Assembly: GCA_949987565.1 (NCBI GenBank)
Contig: OX465109.1
Span: 21,224,799 to 21,288,798, forward strand
DNA from: Luidia sarsii
Taxonomy: Eukaryota > Echinodermata > Asteroidea > Paxillosida > Luidiidae
Direction: 5' to 3'
DNA length: 64,000 bases
Shown: positions 28,786 to 43,936 of the stretch, piece after piece
Position numbering within the stretch: the stretch's first letter is position 1
How the letters are laid out: each line of letters starts with the position of its first letter
Translations under genes and position numbers: made by a program
Notes under the pieces: generated by a model
The model's database searches: none
Seen by the model: only the letters and a program-made list of their open reading frames with translations
Told to the model about the DNA's origin: nothing

Positions 28786-31700
28786 ACGTCTATCACAGTC
28801 AGGCGCATTGCTGTATTGAAACATGACATGGCAGGAGAGTGACGTGTATCACAGTCAGGCACATTGCGGTATTGAAACATAACATGGCAGGAGAGTGACG
28901 TCTATCACAGTCAGGCGCATTGCTGTATTGAAACATGACATGGCAGGAGAGTGACGTGTATCACAGTTAGGTGCATTGCGGTATTGAAACATGACATGGC
29001 AGGAGAGTGACGTGTATCACAGTCAGGCACATTGCGGTATTGAAACCTGACATGGCAGGAAAGTGACGTGTATCACAGTCAGGCGCATTACTGTATTGAA
29101 ACATGACATGGCAGGCGAGTGACGTGTATCACAGTCAGGCACATTGCGGTATTGAAACATGACATTGCAGGAGAGGGACGTGTATCACTGTCAGGCGCAT
29201 TGCGGTATTGAAACATGACATGGCAGGAGAGGGACGTGTATCACTGTCAGGCGCATTGCGGTATTGAAACATGACATGGCGGGAGAGTGACGTGTATCAC
29301 AGTCAGGCGCATTGCGGTATTGAAACATAACATGGCTGGAGAGTGACGTGTATCACAGTTAGGCGCATTGCTGTATTGAAACATGACATAGCAGGAGAGT
29401 GGCGTGTATCACAGTCAGGCACATTGCGGTATTGAAACATGACATGGCAGGAGAGTGACGTGTGTCACAGTCTGGCACATTGCGATATTGAAACATGACA
29501 TGGCAGGAGAGTGATGTGTATCACAGTCAGGCACATTGCGGTATTGAAACATGACATGGCAGGAGAGTGACATATATCCCAGTCAGGCACATTGCGGTAT
29601 TGAAATATGACATGGCAGGAGAGTGACTTGTATCCCAGTCAGGCACATTGCGGTATTGAAACATGACATGGCAGGAGAGTGACGTGTATCCCAGTCAGGC
29701 ACATTGCGGTATTGAAACATGACATGGCAGGAGAGTGACGTGTATCCCAATCAGGCACATTGCGGTATTGAAACATGACATGGCAGGAGAGTGACGTGTA
29801 TCACAGTCAGGCTCATTGCGATATTGAAACATGACATGGCAGGAGAGTGACGTGTATCACAGTCATGCTCATTGTGGTATTGAAACATGACATGGCAGGA
29901 GAGTGACGTGTATCACAGTAAGGCGCATTGCGGTATTGAAACATGACATGGCAGGAGAGTGATGTGTATCCCAGTCAGGCGCATTGCGGTATTGAAACAT
30001 GATATGGCAGGAGAGTGACGTGTATCACAGTCATGCTCATTGTGGTATTGAAACATGACATGGCAGGAGAGTGACGTGTATCACAGTAAGGCGCATTGCG
30101 GTATTGAAACATGACATGGCAGGAGAGTGATGTGTATCCCAGTCAGGCACATTGCGGTATTGAAACATGACATGGCAGGAGAGTGACGTGTATCACAGTC
30201 ATGCTCATTGTGGTATTGAAACATGACATGGCAGGAGAGTGACGTGTATCACAGTCAGGCACATTGCGGTATTAAAACATGACATGGCAAGAGAGTGACA
30301 TGTATCACAGTCAGGCTCATTTTGGTATTGAAACATGACATGGCAGGAGAGTGACGTGTATCCCAGTCAGGCTCATTGCGGTATTGAAACATGACATGGC
30401 AGGAGAGTAACGTGTATCACAGTCAGGCGCATTGCGGTATTGAAACATGACATGGCAGGAGAGTGACGTGTATCACAGTCAGGTGCATTGCGGTATTAAA
30501 ACATGACATGGCAGGAGAGTGATGTGTATCACAGTCAGGTGCATTGCGGTATTGAAACATGACATGGCAGGAGAGTGACGTGTATCACAGTCAGGCGCAT
30601 TGCGGTATTGAAACATGACATGGCAGGAGAGTGACATGTATCACAGTCAGGCACATTGCGGTATTGAAACATGACATGGAAGGAGAGAGACGTGTATCAC
30701 AGTCAGGCTCATTGCGGTATTGAAACATGACATGGCAGGAGAGTGACGTGTATCCCAGTCAGGCGCATTGCTGTATTGAAACATGACATGGCAGGAGAGT
30801 GACGTGTATCACAGTCAGGCTAATTGCGGTATTGAAACATGACATGGCAGGAGAGTGATGTGTATCCCAGTCAGGCGCATTGCAGTATTGAAACATGACA
30901 TGGCAGGCGAGTGACGTGTATCACAGTCAGGCTCATTGCGGTTTTGAAACATGACATTGCAGGAGAGGGACGTGTATCACTGTCAGGCACATTGCGGTAT
31001 TGAAACATGACATGGCAGGAGAGTGACGTGTATCACAGTCAGGCGCATTGTGGTCTTGAAACATAACATGGCAGGAGAGTGACGTCTATCACAGTCAGGC
31101 GCATTGCTGTATTGAAACATGACATGGCAGGAGAGTGACGTGTATCACAGTTAGGTGCATTGCGGTATTGAAACATGACATGGCAGGAGAGTGACGTGTA
31201 TCACAGTCAGGCGCATTACTGTATTAAAACATGACATGGCAGGTGAGTGACGTGTATCACAGTCAGGCACATTGCGGTATTGAAACATGACATGGCAGGA
31301 GAGTGACGTGTATCACACTCAGGCGCATTACTGTATTGAAACATGACATGGCAGGCGAGTGACGTGTATCACAGTCAGGCACATTGCGGTATTGAAACAT
31401 GACATGGCAGGAGAGTTACGTGTATCACTGTCAGGCACATTGCGGTATTGAAACATGACATGGCGGGAGAGTGACGTGTATCACAGTCAGGCGCATTGCG
31501 GTATTGAAACATAACATGGCTGGAGAGTGACGTGTATCACAGTCAGGCGCATTGCTGTATTGAAACATGACATAGCAGGAGAGTGGCGTGTATCACAGTC
31601 AGGCACATTGCGGTATTGAAACATGACATGGCAGGAGAGTGACGTGTGTCACAGTCTGGCACATTGCGGTATTGAAACATGACATAGCAGGAGAGTGATG

Positions 31701-34700
31701 TGTATCACAGTCAGGCACATTGCGGTATTGAAACATGACATGGCAGGAGAGTGACGTGTATCCCAGTCAGGCACATTGCGGTATTGAAATATGACATGGC
31801 AGGAGAGTGACTTGTATCCCAGTCAGGCACATTGCGGTATTGAAACATGACATGGCAGGAGAGTGACGTGTATCCCAGTCAGGCACATTGCGGTATTGAA
31901 ACATGACATGGCAGGAGAGTGACGTGTATCCCAGTCAGGCACATTGCGGTATTGAAACATGATATGGCAGGAGAGTGAAGTGTATCACAGTCATGCTCAT
32001 TGTGGTATTGAAACATGACATGGCAGGAGAGTGACGTGTATCACAGTAAGGCGCATTGCGGTATTGAAACATGACATGGCAGGAGAGTGATGTGTATCCC
32101 AGTCAGGCACATTGCGGTATTGAAACATGACATGGCAGGAGAGTGATGTGTATCACAGTCATGCTCATTGTGGTATTGAAACATGACATGGCAGGAGAGT
32201 GACGTGTATCACAGTCAGGCGCATTGCGGTATTGAAACATGACATGGCAGGAGAGTGACGTGTATCACAGTCAGACGCATTGCGGTATTGAAACATGACA
32301 TTGCAGGAGAGTGATGTGTATCATAGTCAGGTGCATTGCGGTATTGAAACATGATATGGCAGGAGAGTGACATGTATCACAGTCAGGCACATTGTGGTAT
32401 TGAAACATGAAATGGCAGTAGAGTGACATGTATCACAGTCAGGCACATTGTGGTATTGAAACATGACATGGCAGGAGAGTGACGTGTATCACAGTCAGGT
32501 TCATTGTGCTATTGAAACATGACATGGCAGGAGATAGACGTGTATCACAGTCAGGTGCATTGCGGTATTGAAACATGACATGGCAGGAGAGTGATGTGTA
32601 TCACAGTCATGCTCATTGTGGTATTGAAACATGACATGGCAGGAGAGTGATGTGTATCACAGTCATGCTCATTGTGGTATTGAAACATGACATGGCAGGA
32701 GAGTGACGTGTATCACAGTCAGGCGCATTGCGGTATTGAAACATGACATGGCAGGAGAGTGACGTGTATCACAGTCAGACGCATTGCGGTATTGAAACAT
32801 GACATTGCAGGAGAGTGATGTGTATCATAGTCAGGTGCATTGCGGTATTGAAACATGATATGGCAGGAGAGTGACATGTATCACAGTCAGGCACATTGTG
32901 GTATTGAAACATGAAATGGCAGTAGAGTGACATGTATCACAGTCAGGCACATTGTGGTATTGAAACATGACATGGCAGGAGAGTGACGTGTATCACAGTC
33001 AGGCACATTGCGGTATTGAAACATGACATGGCAGGAGAGTGACGTGTATCACAGTCAGGTGCATTGCGGTATTGAAACATGACATGGCAGGAGAGTGACG
33101 TGTACCACAGTCATGTGCATTGCGGTATTGAAACATGACATGGCAGGAGAGAGACGTGTATCATAGTCAGGCGCATTGCGGTATTGAAACATGACATGGC
33201 TGGAGAGTGACGTGTATCACAGTCAGGCGCATTGCGGTATTGAAACATGACATGGCAGGAGAGTGACGTGTATCACAGTCAGGTACATTGCGGTATTGAA
33301 ACATGACATGGCTGGAGAGTGACGTGTATCACAGTCAGGCGCATTGCGGTATTGAAACATGACATGGCAGGAGAGTGACGTGTATCATAGTCAGGCGCAT
33401 TGCGGTATTGAAACATGACATGGCTGGAGAGTGACGTGTATCACAGTCAGGCGCATTGCGGTATTGAAACATGACATGGCAGGAGAGTGACGTGTATCAC
33501 AGTCAGGTACATTGCGGTATTGAAACATGACATGGCTGGAGAGTGACGTGTATCACAGTCAGGCGCATTGCGGTATTGAAACATGACATGGCAGGAGAGT
33601 GACGTGTATCACAGTCAGGCTTATTGCGGTATTGAAACATGACATGGCTGGAGAGTGACGTGTATCACAGTCAGGCGCATTGCGGTATTGAAACATGACA
33701 TTGCAGGAGAGAGACGTGTATCACAGTCAGGCGCATTGCGGTATTGAAACATGACATGGCAAGAGAGTGACGTGTATCACAGTCAGGCTCATCGTGGTAT
33801 TGAAACATGACATGGCAGGAGAGTGACGTGTATCCCAGTCAGGCTCATTGCGGTATTGAAACATGACATGGCAGGAGAGTAACGTGTATCACAGTCAGGC
33901 GCATTGCGGTATTGAAACATGACATGGCAGGAGAGTGACGTGTATCACAGTCAGGTGCATTGCGGTATTGAAACATGACATGGCAGGAGAGTGATGTGTA
34001 TCACAGTCAGGCGCATTGCGATATTGAAACATGACATGGCAGGAGAGTGACGTGTATCACAGTCAGGTGCATTGCGGTATTGAAACATGACATGGCAGGA
34101 GAGTGACGTGTATCCCAGTCAGGCGCATTGCGGTATTGAAACATGACATGGCAGGAGAGTGACGTGTATCACAGTCAGGCGCATTGCTGTATTGAAACAT
34201 GACATAGCAGGAGAGTGGCGTGTATCACAGTCAGGCACATTGCGGTATTGAAACATGACATGGCAGGAGAGTGACGTGTGTCACAGTCTGGCACATTGCG
34301 GTATTGAAACATGACATAGCAGGAGAGTGATGTGTATCACAGTCAGGCACATTGCGGTATTGAAACATGACATGGCAGGAGAGTGACGTGTATCACAGTA
34401 AGGCGCATTGCGGTATTGAAACATGACATGGCAGGAGAGTGACGTGTATCCCAGTCAGGCACATTGTTGTATTGAAATATGACATGGCAGGAGAGTGACT
34501 TGTATCCCAGTCAGGCACATTGCGGTATTGAAACATGACATGGCAGGAGAGTGACGTGTATCCCAGTCAGGCACATTGCGGTATTGAAACATGACATGGC
34601 AGGAGAGTGACGTGTATCCCAGTCAGGCACATTGCGGTATTGAAACATGATATGGCAGGAGAGTGACGTGTATCACAGTCATGCTCATTGTGGTATTGAA

Positions 34701-37589
34701 ACATGACATGGCAGGAGAGTGACGTGTATCACAGTAAGGCGCATTGCGGTATTGAAACATGACATGGCAGGAGAGTGATGTGTATCCCAGTCAGGCACAT
34801 TGCGGTATTGAAACATGACATGGCAGGAGAGTGATGTGTATCACAGTCATGCTCATTGTGGTATTGAAACATGACATGGCAGGAGAGTGACGTGTATCAC
34901 AGTCAGGCGCATTGCGGTATTGAAACATGACATGGCAGGAGAGTGACGTGTATCACAGTCAGACGCATTGCGGTATTGAAACATGACATTGCAGGAGAGT
35001 GATGTGTATCATAGTCAGGTGCATTGCGGTATTGAAACATGATATGGCAGGAGAGTGACATGTATCACAGTCAGGCACATTGTGGTATTGAAACATGAAA
35101 TGGCAGTAGAGTGACATGTATCACAGTCAGGCACATTGTGGTATTGAAACATGACATGGCAGGAGAGTGACGTGTATCACAGTCAGGTTCATTGTGCTAT
35201 TGAAACATGACATGGCAGGAGATAGACGTGTATCACAGTCAGGTGCATTGCGGTATTGAAACATGACATGGCAGGAGAGTGATGTGTATCACAGTCATGC
35301 TCATTGTGGTATTGAAACATGACATGGCAGGAGAGTGATGTGTATCACAGTCATGCTCATTGTGGTATTGAAACATGACATGGCAGGAGAGTGACGTGTA
35401 TCACAGTCAGGCGCATTGCGGTATTGAAACATGACATGGCAGGAGAGTGACGTGTATCACAGTCAGACGCATTGCGGTATTGAAACATGACATTGCAGGA
35501 GAGTGATGTGTATCATAGTCAGGTGCATTGCGGTATTGAAACATGATATGGCAGGAGAGTGACATGTATCACAGTCAGGCACATTGTGGTATTGAAACAT
35601 GAAATGGCAGTAGAGTGACATGTATCACAGTCAGGCACATTGTGGTATTGAAACATGACATGGCAGGAGAGTGACGTGTATCACAGTCAGGCACATTGCG
35701 GTATTGAAACATGACATGGCAGGAGAGTGACGTGTATCATAGTCAGGCGCATTGCGGTATTGAAACATGACATGGCTGGAGAGTGACGTGTATCACAGTC
35801 AGGCGCATTGCGGTATTGAAACATGACATGGCAGGAGAGTGACGTGTATCACAGTCAGGTACATTGCGGTATTGAAACATGACATGGCTGGAGAGTGACG
35901 TGTATCACAGTCAGGCGCATTGCGGTATTGAAACATGACATGGCAGGAGAGTGACGTGTATCACAGTCAGGCTTATTGCGGTATTGAAACATGACATGGC
36001 TGGAGAGTGACGTGTATCACAGTCAGGCGCATTGCGGTATTGAAACATGACATTGCAGGAGAGAGACGTGTATCACAGTCAGGCGCATTGCGGTATTGAA
36101 ACATGACATGGCAAGAGAGTGACGTGTATCACAGTCAGGCTCATCGTGGTATTGAAACATGACATGGCAGGAGAGTGACGTGTATCCCAGTCAGGCTCAT
36201 TGCGGTATTGAAACATGACATGGCAGGAGAGTAACGTGTATCACAGTCAGGCGCATTGCGGTATTGAAACATGACATGGCAGGAGAGTGACGTGTATCAC
36301 AGTCAGGTGCATTGCGGTATTGAAACATGACATGGCAGGAGAGTGATGTGTATCACAGTCAGGCGCATTGCGATATTGAAACATGACATGGCAGGAGAGT
36401 GACGTGTATCACAGTCAGGTGCATTGCGGTATTGAAACATGACATGGCAGGAGAGTGACGTGTATCCCAGTCAGGCGCATTGCGGTATTGAAACATGACA
36501 TGGCAGGAGAGTGACGTGTATCACAGTCAGGCGCATTGCTGTATTGAAACATGACATAGCAGGAGAGTGGCGTGTATCACAGTCAGGCACATTGCGGTAT
36601 TGAAACATGACATGGCAGGAGAGTGACGTGTGTCACAGTCTGGCACATTGCGGTATTGAAACATGACATAGCAGGAGAGTGATGTGTATCACAGTCAGGC
36701 ACATTGCGGTATTGAAACATGACATGGCAGGAGAGTGACGTGTATCCCAGTCAGGCACATTGCGGTATTGAAATATGACATGGCAGGAGAGTGACTTGTA
36801 TCCCAGTCAGGCACATTGCGGTATTGAAACATGACATGGCAGGAGAGTGACGTGTATCCCAGTCAGGCACATTGCGGTATTGAAACATGACATGGCAGGA
36901 GAGTGACGTGTATCCCAGTCAGGCACATTGCGGTATTGAAACATGATATGGCAGGAGAGTGACGTGTATCACAGTCATGCTCATTGTGGTATTGAAACAT
37001 GACATGGCAGGAGAGTGACGTGTATCACAGTAAGGCGCATTGCGGTATTGAAACATGACATGGCAGGAGAGTGATGTGTATCCCAGTCAGGCACATTGCG
37101 GTATTGAAACATGACATGGCAGGAGAGTGATGTGTATCACAGTCATGCTCATTGTGGTATTGAAACATGACATGGCAGGAGAGTGACGTGTATCACAGTC
37201 AAGCGCATTGCGGTATTGAAACATGACATGGCAGGAGAGTGACGTGTATCACAGTCAGACGCATTGCGGTATTGAAACATGACATTGCAGGAGAGTGATG
37301 TGTATCATAGTCAGGTGCATTGCGGTATTGAAACATGATATGGCAGGAGAGTGACATGTATCACAGTCAGGCACATTGTGGTATTGAAACATGAAATGGC
37401 AGTAGAGTGACATGTATCACAGTCAGGCACATTGTGGTATTGAAACATGACATGGCAGGAGAGTGACGTGTATCACAGTCAGGTTCATTGTGCTATTGAA
37501 ACATGACATGGCAGGAGAGTGACGTGTATCACAGTCAGGCTCATTGCAGTATTGAAACATGACATGGCAGGAGAGTGACATGTATCACA

Positions 37590-39120
37590 GTCAGGCTCAT
37601 TGTGGTATTGAAACATGACATGGCAGGAGAGTGACGTGTATCACAGTCAGGCTTATTGCGGTATTGAAACATGACATGACAGGAGAGTGACGTGTATCAC
37701 AGTCAGGCGCTTTGCGGTATTGAAACATGACATGGAAGGAGAGAGACGTGTATCACAGTCAGGCTCATTGCGGTATTGAAACATGACATGGCATGAGAGT
37801 GACATGTATCACAGTCAGGCACTTTGCGGTATTGAAACTCGACATGGCAGGAGAGAGACGTGTATCACAGTCAGGCTCATTGCGGTATTGAATCATGACA
37901 TGGCAGTAGAGTGACATGTATCACAGTCAGGCACTTTGCAATATTGAAACATGACATGGTAGGAGAGTGACGTGTATCTCAGTCAGGCTCATTGCGGTAT
38001 TGAAACATGACATGGCAGGAGAGTGACGTGTATCACAGTCAGGCTTATTGCGGTATTGAAACATGACATGGCAGGAGAGTGACGTGTATCACAGTCAGGC
38101 GCATTGCGGTATTGAAACATGACATGGCAGGAGAGTGACGTGTATCACAGTCAGGCACATAGCGGTATTGAAACATGACATGGCAGGAGAATGACGTGTA
38201 TCACAGTCAGGCGCATTGCGGTATTGAAACATGACATGGCAGGAGAGTGACGTGTATCATAGTCAGGCTCATTGCTATATTGAAACATGACATGGCAGGA
38301 GAGTGACGTGTATCACAGTCAGGCTCATTGCGATATTGAAACATGACATCGCAGGAGAGTGACGTGTATCACAGTCAGGCGCATTGCGATATTGAAACAT
38401 GACATGGTAGGAGAGTGACGTGCATTACAGTCAGGCTCATTGTGGTATTGAAACATGACATGGCAGGAGAGTGACGTGTATCACAGTCAGGCGCATTGCA
38501 GTATTGAAACATGACATGGCAGGAGAGTGACGTGTATCACAGTCAGGCGCATTGCGGTATTAAAACATGACGTGGCAGAAGAGAGACGTGTATCACAGTC
38601 AGGCGCATTGCAGTATTGAATCATGACATGGCAGGAGAGTGACGTGTATCACAGTCAGGTGCATTGCGGTATTGAAACATGACATGGCAGGAGAGTGACG
38701 TGTATCACAGTCAGGCTCATTGCGGTATTGAATCATGACATGGCAGGAGAGTGACGTGTATCACAGTCAGGCTCATTGCGGTATTGAAACATGACATGGC
38801 AGGAGAGTGACGTGTATCACAGTCAGGTGCATTGCGGTATTGAGACATGACATGGCAGGAGAGTGACCTGTATCACAGTCAGGCGCATTGCGGTATTGAG
38901 ACATGACATGGCAGGAGAGTGACGTGTATCACAGTCAGGCGCATTGCGGTATTGAGACATGACATGGCAGGAGAGTGACGTGTATCACAGTCAGGCGATT
39001 TGCGGTATTGAAACATGACATGGCAGGAGAGTGACGTGTATCACAGTCAGGCGCATTGCTGTATTGAGACATGACATGGCAGGAGAGTGACGTGTATCAC
39101 AGTCAGGCGCATTGCGATAT
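37590..39120. repeat. Higher-order satellite segment E, first copy
   Basis: Rich in otherwise rare units: GCACTTTGCGG with GAAACTCGAC, GAATCATGAC, GCACATAGCGG and GACGTGCATTACAG. The same ordered set recurs 4816 bp (86 units) later. A few of these units also appear at about 4.08-4.26 kb. Confidence 0.8.
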
Positions 39121-42100
39121 TGAAACATGACATGGCAGGAGAGTGACGTGTATCACAGTCAGGCGCATTGCGGTATTAAAACATGACGTGGCAGAAGAGA
39201 GACGTGTATCACAGTCAGGCGCATTGCAGTATTGAATCATGACATGGCAGGAGAGTGACGTGTATCACAGTCAGGCACATTGTGGTATTGAAACATGAAA
39301 TGGCAGTAGAGTGACATGTATCACAGTCAGGCACATTGTGGTATTGAAACATGACATGGCAGGAGAGTGACGTGTATCACAGTCAGGTTCATTGTGCTAT
39401 TGAAACATGACATGGCAGGAGATAGACGTGTATCACAGTCAGGTGCATTGCGGTATTGAAACATGACATGGCAGGAGAGTGATGTGTATCACAGTCATGC
39501 TCATTGTGGTATTGAAACATGACATGGCAGGAGAGTGACGTGTATCACAGTCAGGCGCATTGCGGTATTGAAACATGACATGGCAGGAGAGTGACGTGTA
39601 TCACAGTCAGACGCATTGCGGTATTGAAACATGACATTGCAGGAGAGTGATGTGTATCATAGTCAGGTGCATTGCGGTATTGAAACATGATATGGCAGGA
39701 GAGTGACATGTATCACAGTCAGGCACATTGTGGTATTGAAACATGAAATGGCAGTAGAGTGACATGTATCACAGTCAGGCACATTGTGGTATTGAAACAT
39801 GACATGGCAGGAGAGTGACGTGTATCACAGTCAGGCACATTGCGGTATTGAAACATGACATGGCAGGAGAGTGACGTGTATCACAGTCAGGTGCATTGCG
39901 GTATTGAAACATGACATGGCAGGAGAGTGACGTGTACCACAGTCATGTGCATTGCGGTATTGAAACATGACATGGCAGGAGAGAGACGTGTATCATAAAC
40001 AGGCGCATTGCGGTATTGAAACATGACATGGCTGGAGAGTGACGTGTATCACAGTCAGGCGCATTGCGGTATTGAAACATGACATGGCAGGAGAGTGACG
40101 TGTATCACAGTCAGGTACATTGCGGTATTGAAACATGACATGGCTGGAGAGTGACGTGTATCACAGTCAGGCGCATTGCGGTATTGAAACATGACATGGC
40201 AGGAGAGTGACGTGTATCACAGTCAGGCTTATTGCGGTATTGAAACATGACATGGCTGGAGAGTGACGTGTATCACAGTCAGGCGCATTGCGGTATTGAA
40301 ACATGACATTGCAGGAGAGAGACGTGTATCACAGTCAGGCGCATTGCGGTATTGAAACATGACATGGCAAGAGAGTGACGTGTATCACAGTCAGGCTCAT
40401 CGTGGTATTGAAACATGACATGGCAGGAGAGTGACGTGTATCCCAGTCAGGCTCATTGCGGTATTGAAACATGACATGGCAGGAGAGTAACGTGTATCAC
40501 AGTCAGGCGCATTGCGGTATTGAAACATGACATGGCAGGAGAGTGACGTGTATCACAGTCAGGTGCATTGCGGTATTGAAACATGACATGGCAGGAGAGT
40601 GATGTGTATCACAGTCAGGCGCATTGCGATATTGAAACATGACATGGCAGGAGAGTGACGTGTATCACAGTCAGGTGCATTGCGGTATTGAAACATGACA
40701 TGGCAGGAGAGTGACGTGTATCCCAGTCAGGCGCATTGCGGTATTGAAACATGACATGGCAGGAGAGTGACGTGTGTCACAGTCAGGCGCATTGCTGTAT
40801 TGAAACATGACATAGCAGGAGAGTGGCGTGTATCACAGTCAGGCACATTGCGGTATTGAAACATGACATGGCAGGAGAGTGACGTGTGTCACAGTCTGGC
40901 ACATTGCGGTATTGAAACATGACATAGCAGGAGAGTGATGTGTATCACAGTCAGGCACATTGCGGTATTGAAACATGACATGGCAGGAGGGTGACGTGTA
41001 TCCCAGTCAGGCACATTGCGGTATTGAAATATGACATGGCAGGAGAGTGACTTGTATCCCAGTCAGGCACATTGCGGTATTGAAACATGACATGGCAGGA
41101 GAGTGACGTGTATCCCAGTCAGGCACATTGCGGTATTGAAACATGACATGGCAGGAGAGTGACGTGTATCCCAGTCAGGCACATTGCGGTATTGAAACAT
41201 GATATGGCAGGAGAGTGACGTGTATCACAGTCATGCTCATTGTGGTATTGAAACATGACATGGCAGGAGAGTGACGTGTATCACAGTAAGGCGCATTGCG
41301 GTATTGAAACATGACATGGCAGGAGAGTGATGTGTATCCCAGTCAGGCACATTGCGGTATTGAAACATGACATGGCAGGAGAGTGATGTGTATCACAGTC
41401 ATGCTCATTGTGGTATTGAAACATGACATGGCAGGAGAGTGACGTGTATCACAGTCAGGCGCATTGCGGTATTGAAACATGACATGGCAGGAGAGTGACG
41501 TGTATCACAGTCAGACGCATTGCGGTATTGAAACATGACATTGCAGGAGAGTGATGTGTATCATAGTCAGGTGCATTGCGGTATTGAAACATGATATGGC
41601 AGGAGAGTGACATGTATCACAGTCAGGCACATTGTGGTATTGAAACATGAAATGGCAGTAGAGTGACATGTATCACAGTCAGGCACATTGTGGTATTGAA
41701 ACATGACATGGCAGGAGAGTGACGTGTATCACAGTCAGGTTCATTGTGCTATTGAAACATGACATGGCAGGAGAGTGACGTGTATCACAGTCAGGTGCAT
41801 TGCGGTATTGAAACATGACATGGCAGGAGAGTGACGTGTATCACAGTCATGTGCATTGCGGTATTGAAACATGACATGGCAGGAGAGAGACGTGTATCAT
41901 AGTCAGGCGCATTGCGGTATTGAAACATGACATGGCTGGAGAGTGACGTGTATCACAGTCAGGCGCATTGCGGTATTGAAACATGACATGACAGGAGAGT
42001 GACGTGTATCACACTCAGGCGCAATGCGGTATTAAAACATGACGTGGCAGAAGAGAGACGTGTATCACAGTCAGGCACATTGCGGTATTGAAACATGACA

Positions 42101-42405
42101 TGGCAGGAGAGTGATGTTTATCACAGTCAAGCGCAATGCGGTATTGAAACATGACATGGCAGTAGAGTGACGTGTATCACAGTCAGGCTCATTGCGGTAT
42201 TGAAACATGATATGGCAGGAGAGTGATGTTTATCACAGTCAGGCGCATTGCGGTATTGAAACATGACATGGCAGGAGAGTGACGTGTATCACAGTCAGGC
42301 TCATTGCGGTATTGAAACATGACATGGCAGGAGAGTGACGTGTATCACAGTCAGGCTCATTGCGGTATTGAAACATGACATGGTAGGAGAGTGACGTGTA
42401 TCACA

Positions 42406-43936
42406 GTCAGGCTCATTGTGGTATTGAAACATGACATGGCAGGAGAGTGACGTGTATCACAGTCAGGCTTATTGCGGTATTGAAACATGACATGACAGGA
42501 GAGTGACGTGTATCACAGTCAGGCGCTTTGCGGTATTGAAACATGACATGGAAGGAGAGAGACGTGTATCACAGTCAGGCTCATTGCGGTATTGAAACAT
42601 GACATGGCATGAGAGTGACATGTATCACAGTCAGGCACTTTGCGGTATTGAAACTCGACATGGCAGGAGAGAGACGTGTATCACAGTCAGGCTCATTGCG
42701 GTATTGAATCATGACATGGCAGTAGAGTGACATGTATCACAGTCAGGCACTTTGCAATATTGAAACATGACATGGTAGGAGAGTGACGTGTATCTCAGTC
42801 AGGCTCATTGCGGTATTGAAACATGACATGGCAGGAGAGTGACGTGTATCACAGTCAGGCTTATTGCGGTATTGAAACATGACATGGCAGGAGAGTGACG
42901 TGTATCACAGTCAGGCGCATTGCGGTATTGAAACATGACATGGCAGGAGAGTGACGTGTATCACAGTCAGGCACATAGCGGTATTGAAACATGACATGGC
43001 AGGAGAATGACGTGTATCACAGTCAGGCGCATTGCGGTATTGAAACATGACATGGCAGGAGAGTGACGTGTATCATAGTCAGGCTCATTGCTATATTGAA
43101 ACATGACATGGCAGGAGAGTGACGTGTATCACAGTCAGGCTCATTGCGATATTGAAACATGACATCGCAGGAGAGTGACGTGTATCACAGTCAGGCGCAT
43201 TGCGATATTGAAACATGACATGGTAGGAGAGTGACGTGCATTACAGTCAGGCTCATTGTGGTATTGAAACATGACATGGCAGGAGAGTGACGTGTATCAC
43301 AGTCAGGCGCATTGCAGTATTGAAACATGACATGGCAGGAGAGTGACGTGTATCACAGTCAGGCGCATTGCGGTATTAAAACATGACGTGGCAGAAGAGA
43401 GACGTGTATCACAGTCAGGCGCATTGCAGTATTGAATCATGACATGGCAGGAGAGTGACGTGTATCACAGTCAGGTGCATTGCGGTATTGAAACATGACA
43501 TGGCAGGAGAGTGACGTGTATCACAGTCAGGCTCATTGCGGTATTGAATCATGACATGGCAGGAGAGTGACGTGTATCACAGTCAGGCTCATTGCGGTAT
43601 TGAAACATGACATGGCAGGAGAGTGACGTGTATCACAGTCAGGTGCATTGCGGTATTGAGACATGACATGGCAGGAGAGTGACCTGTATCACAGTCAGGC
43701 GCATCGCGGTATTGAGACATGACATGGCAGGAGAGTGACGTGTATCACAGTCAGGCGCATTGCGGTATTGAGACATGACATGGCAGGAGAGTGACGTGTA
43801 TCACAGTCAGGCGATTTGCGGTATTGAAACATGACATGGCAGGAGAGTGACGTGTATCACAGTCAGGCGCATTGCTGTATTGAGACATGACATGGCAGGA
43901 GAGTGACGTGTATCACAGTCAGGCGCATTGCGATAT
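42406..43936. repeat. Higher-order satellite segment E, second copy
   Basis: Repeats the unit order of 37590-39120 at an offset of 86 units, including the GAAACTCGAC unit at 42650 and the GAGACATGAC units at 43.6-43.9 kb. The GAGACATGAC variant becomes common from here to the right edge of the array. Confidence 0.8.
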
